Assembly (NCBI RefSeq): GCF_000143885.2
Contig: NC_018581.1
Location: forward strand, 3,100,001 to 3,164,000
Direction of reading: 5' to 3'
Origin: Gordonia sp. KTR9
Lineage (GTDB): Bacteria > Actinomycetota > Actinomycetes > Mycobacteriales > Mycobacteriaceae
Length of the DNA stretch: 64,000 nucleotides
The notes under the pieces are model-generated. The model did not search any database, was not told where the DNA came from, and saw nothing but the letters and a program-made list of their open reading frames with translations. The translations under genes and the position numbers were made by a program. This document shows, piece after piece, positions 62,023 to 64,000 of this stretch (the stretch's first letter is position 1; every line of letters begins with the position of its first letter).

Positions 62023-64000
62023 TCACTTGATCCCGGCCGCGTCCATCCCGCGCATCTCTTTCTTCAGATCGGCGATCTCGTCGCGGAGTCGCCCGGCGAG
62101 TTCGAACTGCAGGTCCCGAGCAGCGCTCATCATCTGGTCGGTGAGTTGAGACACGAGGTCGGCGAGTTCGGCCCGGGGCATCAGCGAGACGTCGCGCTTC
62201 TCGATGACCCCCGAGCTGCCGGCCTTCGAGACCTCGCCCTGGGCGCGGCGTCCGCGGCTGGAGTTCCGTCCGGAACCGCCGACCGCAACGGTCTCGTCTT
62301 CCGCCTCCCGGTAGACCTGGTCGAGGATGTCTGCGATCTTCTTGCGCAACGGCTTGGGGTCGATCCCGTTCGCCTTGTTGTACGCGATCTGCTTCTCGCG
62401 ACGTCGCTCCGTCTCGTCGATCGCGTTGCGCATCGAGTCGGTGATCTTGTCCGCATACATGTGGACTTCGCCGGACACGTTGCGGGCCGCACGACCGATC
62501 GTCTGGATGAGCGAGGTGGTGCTCCGGAGAAAACCCTCCTTGTCGGCGTCGAGGATCGCGACGAGGGACACCTCCGGGAGGTCGAGGCCCTCGCGCAGCA
62601 GGTTGATGCCGACGAGGACGTCGTAGTCACCCGATCGGAGCTGACGCAGGAGTTCGACGCGGCGCAGGGTGTCGACCTCCGAGTGGAGATAGCGGACCCG
62701 GATGCCGAGTTCGAGCAGGTAGTCGGTGAGGTCCTCGGCCATCTTCTTGGTCAGGGTCGTCACCAGCACGCGCTCGTCACGGTCGGTTCGCTCACGGATC
62801 TCGTGGACCAGGTCGTCGATCTGGCCCTTGGTGGGTTTGACAACGACCTGGGGATCGACGAGACCCGTCGGGCGGATCACCTGCTCGACGAACTCGCCGT
62901 TGGACTGGCCCAGCTCATACGGCCCCGGGGTGGCGGACAAGTACACGGTCTGTCCGATGCGATCCACGAACTCGTCCCATGTCAGCGGGCGGTTGTCGAC
63001 GGCCGACGGTAGGCGGAATCCGTACTCCACGAGGTTGCGCTTGCGCGACATGTCGCCCTCGTACATGCCGCCGATCTGGGGCACGGTCACGTGCGACTCG
63101 TCGATGACGAGAAGGAAATCGTCGGGGAAGTAGTCGATCAGCGTCGCCGGGGCGCTCCCGGCGGCGCGTCCGTCGATGTGCCGAGAGTAGTTCTCGATGC
63201 CCGAGCAGAATCCGACCTGGCGCATCATCTCGAGGTCGTACGTGGTCCGCATCCGTAGACGCTGGGCTTCGAGCAGTTTGCCTTTGCCCTCCAGATCGGC
63301 GAGCCGTTCCTCGAGTTCGCGCTCGATGCTCGCCATGGCCTTCTCCATGCGTTCGGGCCCGGCGACATAGTGGGTGGCCGGGAAGATGCGCAGTGAGTCG
63401 ACCTGGCGCACGACGTCTCCGGTCAGCGGGTGCAGGTAGTACAGCGACTCGACCTCGTCGCCGAAGAACTCGATGCGGACGGCGAGTTCCTCGTACGACG
63501 GGATGATCTCGACGGTGTCGCCACGGACACGGAAACTCCCGCGGGTGAACGACATGTCGTTACGCGTGTACTGGACGTCGACGAGAAGCCGCAGCAGTGC
63601 ATCGCGATCGATCTCCTGACCCACTTCCACCTCGACGGATCGGTCGAGGTACGACTGCGGTGTGCCGAGGCCGTAGATACAGGACACCGAGGCGACCACC
63701 ACGACGTCGCGCCGGGACAGCAGGCTCGACGTCGCCGAGTGACGCAGACGCTCGACGTCGTCGTTGATCGACGAATCCTTCTCGATATAGGTGTCGGTCT
63801 GCGCGATGTAGGCCTCGGGTTGGTAGTAGTCGTAGTACGACACGAAGTACTCGACGGCGTTGTTGGGCAACATCTCGCGCAGTTCGTTCGCCAACTGCGC
63901 CGCGAGCGTCTTGTTCGGAGCCATGACCAGGGTGGGACGCTGCACCTGCTCGATCAGCCAGGCGGTGGTTGCCGACTTTCCGGTACCGGTGGCACCGAGG
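62023..64000 (-). CDS. uvrB: Excinuclease ABC subunit UvrB, N-terminus cut by window edge
   Basis: Damage-verifying helicase-like subunit of nucleotide excision repair. 659 codons are in the window; the start lies beyond 64000. Walker [15 protein letters not shown] is at the right edge. [12 protein letters not shown] is the beta-hairpin that clamps DNA. Downstream are [31 protein letters not shown] and [20 protein letters not shown] (SF2 helicase motifs V and VI), and the C-terminal UVR domain ([20 protein letters not shown]). A Ser/Gly/Arg-rich linker precedes the UVR domain. 224 bases separate it from the USP gene on the same strand. Confidence 0.99.
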   Translation of the reverse strand, partial: LGATGTGKSATTAWLIEQVQRPTLVMAPNKTLAAQLANELREMLPNNAVEYFVSYYDYYQPEAYIAQTDTYIEKDSSINDDVERLRHSATSSLLSRRDVVVVASVSCIYGLGTPQSYLDRSVEVEVGQEIDRDALLRLLVDVQYTRNDMSFTRGSFRVRGDTVEIIPSYEELAVRIEFFGDEVESLYYLHPLTGDVVRQVDSLRIFPATHYVAGPERMEKAMASIERELEERLADLEGKGKLLEAQRLRMRTTYDLEMMRQVGFCSGIENYSRHIDGRAAGSAPATLIDYFPDDFLLVIDESHVTVPQIGGMYEGDMSRKRNLVEYGFRLPSAVDNRPLTWDEFVDRIGQTVYLSATPGPYELGQSNGEFVEQVIRPTGLVDPQVVVKPTKGQIDDLVHEIRERTDRDERVLVTTLTKKMAEDLTDYLLELGIRVRYLHSEVDTLRRVELLRQLRSGDYDVLVGINLLREGLDLPEVSLVAILDADKEGFLRSTTSLIQTIGRAARNVSGEVHMYADKITDSMRNAIDETERRREKQIAYNKANGIDPKPLRKKIADILDQVYREAEDETVAVGGSGRNSSRGRRAQGEVSKAGSSGVIEKRDVSLMPRAELADLVSQLTDQMMSAARDLQFELAGRLRDEIADLKKEMRGMDAAGIK

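Overview
The window is high-GC actinobacterial DNA. The chromosomal backbone follows a gene order I know from Mycobacteriales: uvrB, a universal stress protein, a metallo-beta-lactamase-fold protein, uvrA, infC-rpmI-rplT-rRNA methyltransferase, pheST, argCJBDFRGH. In Mycobacterium tuberculosis the equivalents run roughly Rv1633 to Rv1659. Intergenic repeats related to 'GGTTGAGCAGGCGAGGAGCG', together with the coding content, suggest a Gordonia-like genus; that is inference, not proof.

Layout. 1-8722 (minus strand): the complete arginine operon argC-J-B-D-F-R-G-H, with argH cut by the window edge. Most genes overlap by 4 bases (ATGA/GTGA), and a leaderless promoter with an ARG-box-like operator lies just upstream of argC. 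8784-12391 (minus): pheT and pheS. 12492-13886: a membrane acyltransferase. 14044-16530: tex, with an RGG-rich tail. 16565-18741 (minus): rRNA methyltransferase, rplT, rpmI and infC. infC appears to start at an AUC codon, and RNA hairpins lie in its leader and between infC and rpmI. 19066-19893 (plus): a DUF1844 protein and a small hypothetical. 19989-22871 (minus): uvrA. 23114-23812 (plus): an MBL-fold hydrolase.

24079-61266 is an insertion relative to the mycobacterial order. It holds a DoxX-like protein with a long 11-residue-repeat tail, a gamma-glutamylcyclotransferase-like gene translationally coupled to a HelD helicase, two giant overlapping NRPS genes (2,767 and 7,748 residues, 28393-59939, minus), and an HMG-CoA-lyase-type gene. 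The backbone resumes at 61355 with a universal stress protein and uvrB, which is cut by the right edge.

The NRPS line is the accessory system of interest. Read in order it is C-A(Ser)-PCP, C-A-PCP, C // A-PCP, C-A-PCP, C-A-PCP-E, C-A(Ser)-PCP, C-A-PCP, C-A-PCP, C-(A remnant)-PCP-TE. There are eight complete A domains, so I expect an octapeptide with one D residue (position 5) and probably an acyl or aryl group on the first Ser. Unusual points are a module split between its C and A domains at the gene junction, with degenerate A-domain N-terminal pieces on both sides; a final module whose A domain has lost its catalytic core; one Ser-type A domain (about 38530-39900) with completely different base composition, which looks like a recombinational domain swap; and short repeats inserted in frame. 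No tailoring, transport, MbtH, PPTase or iron-regulatory element is visible, so the product class is undetermined.

I saw no tRNA, rRNA, CRISPR array, integrase or transposase in the window.
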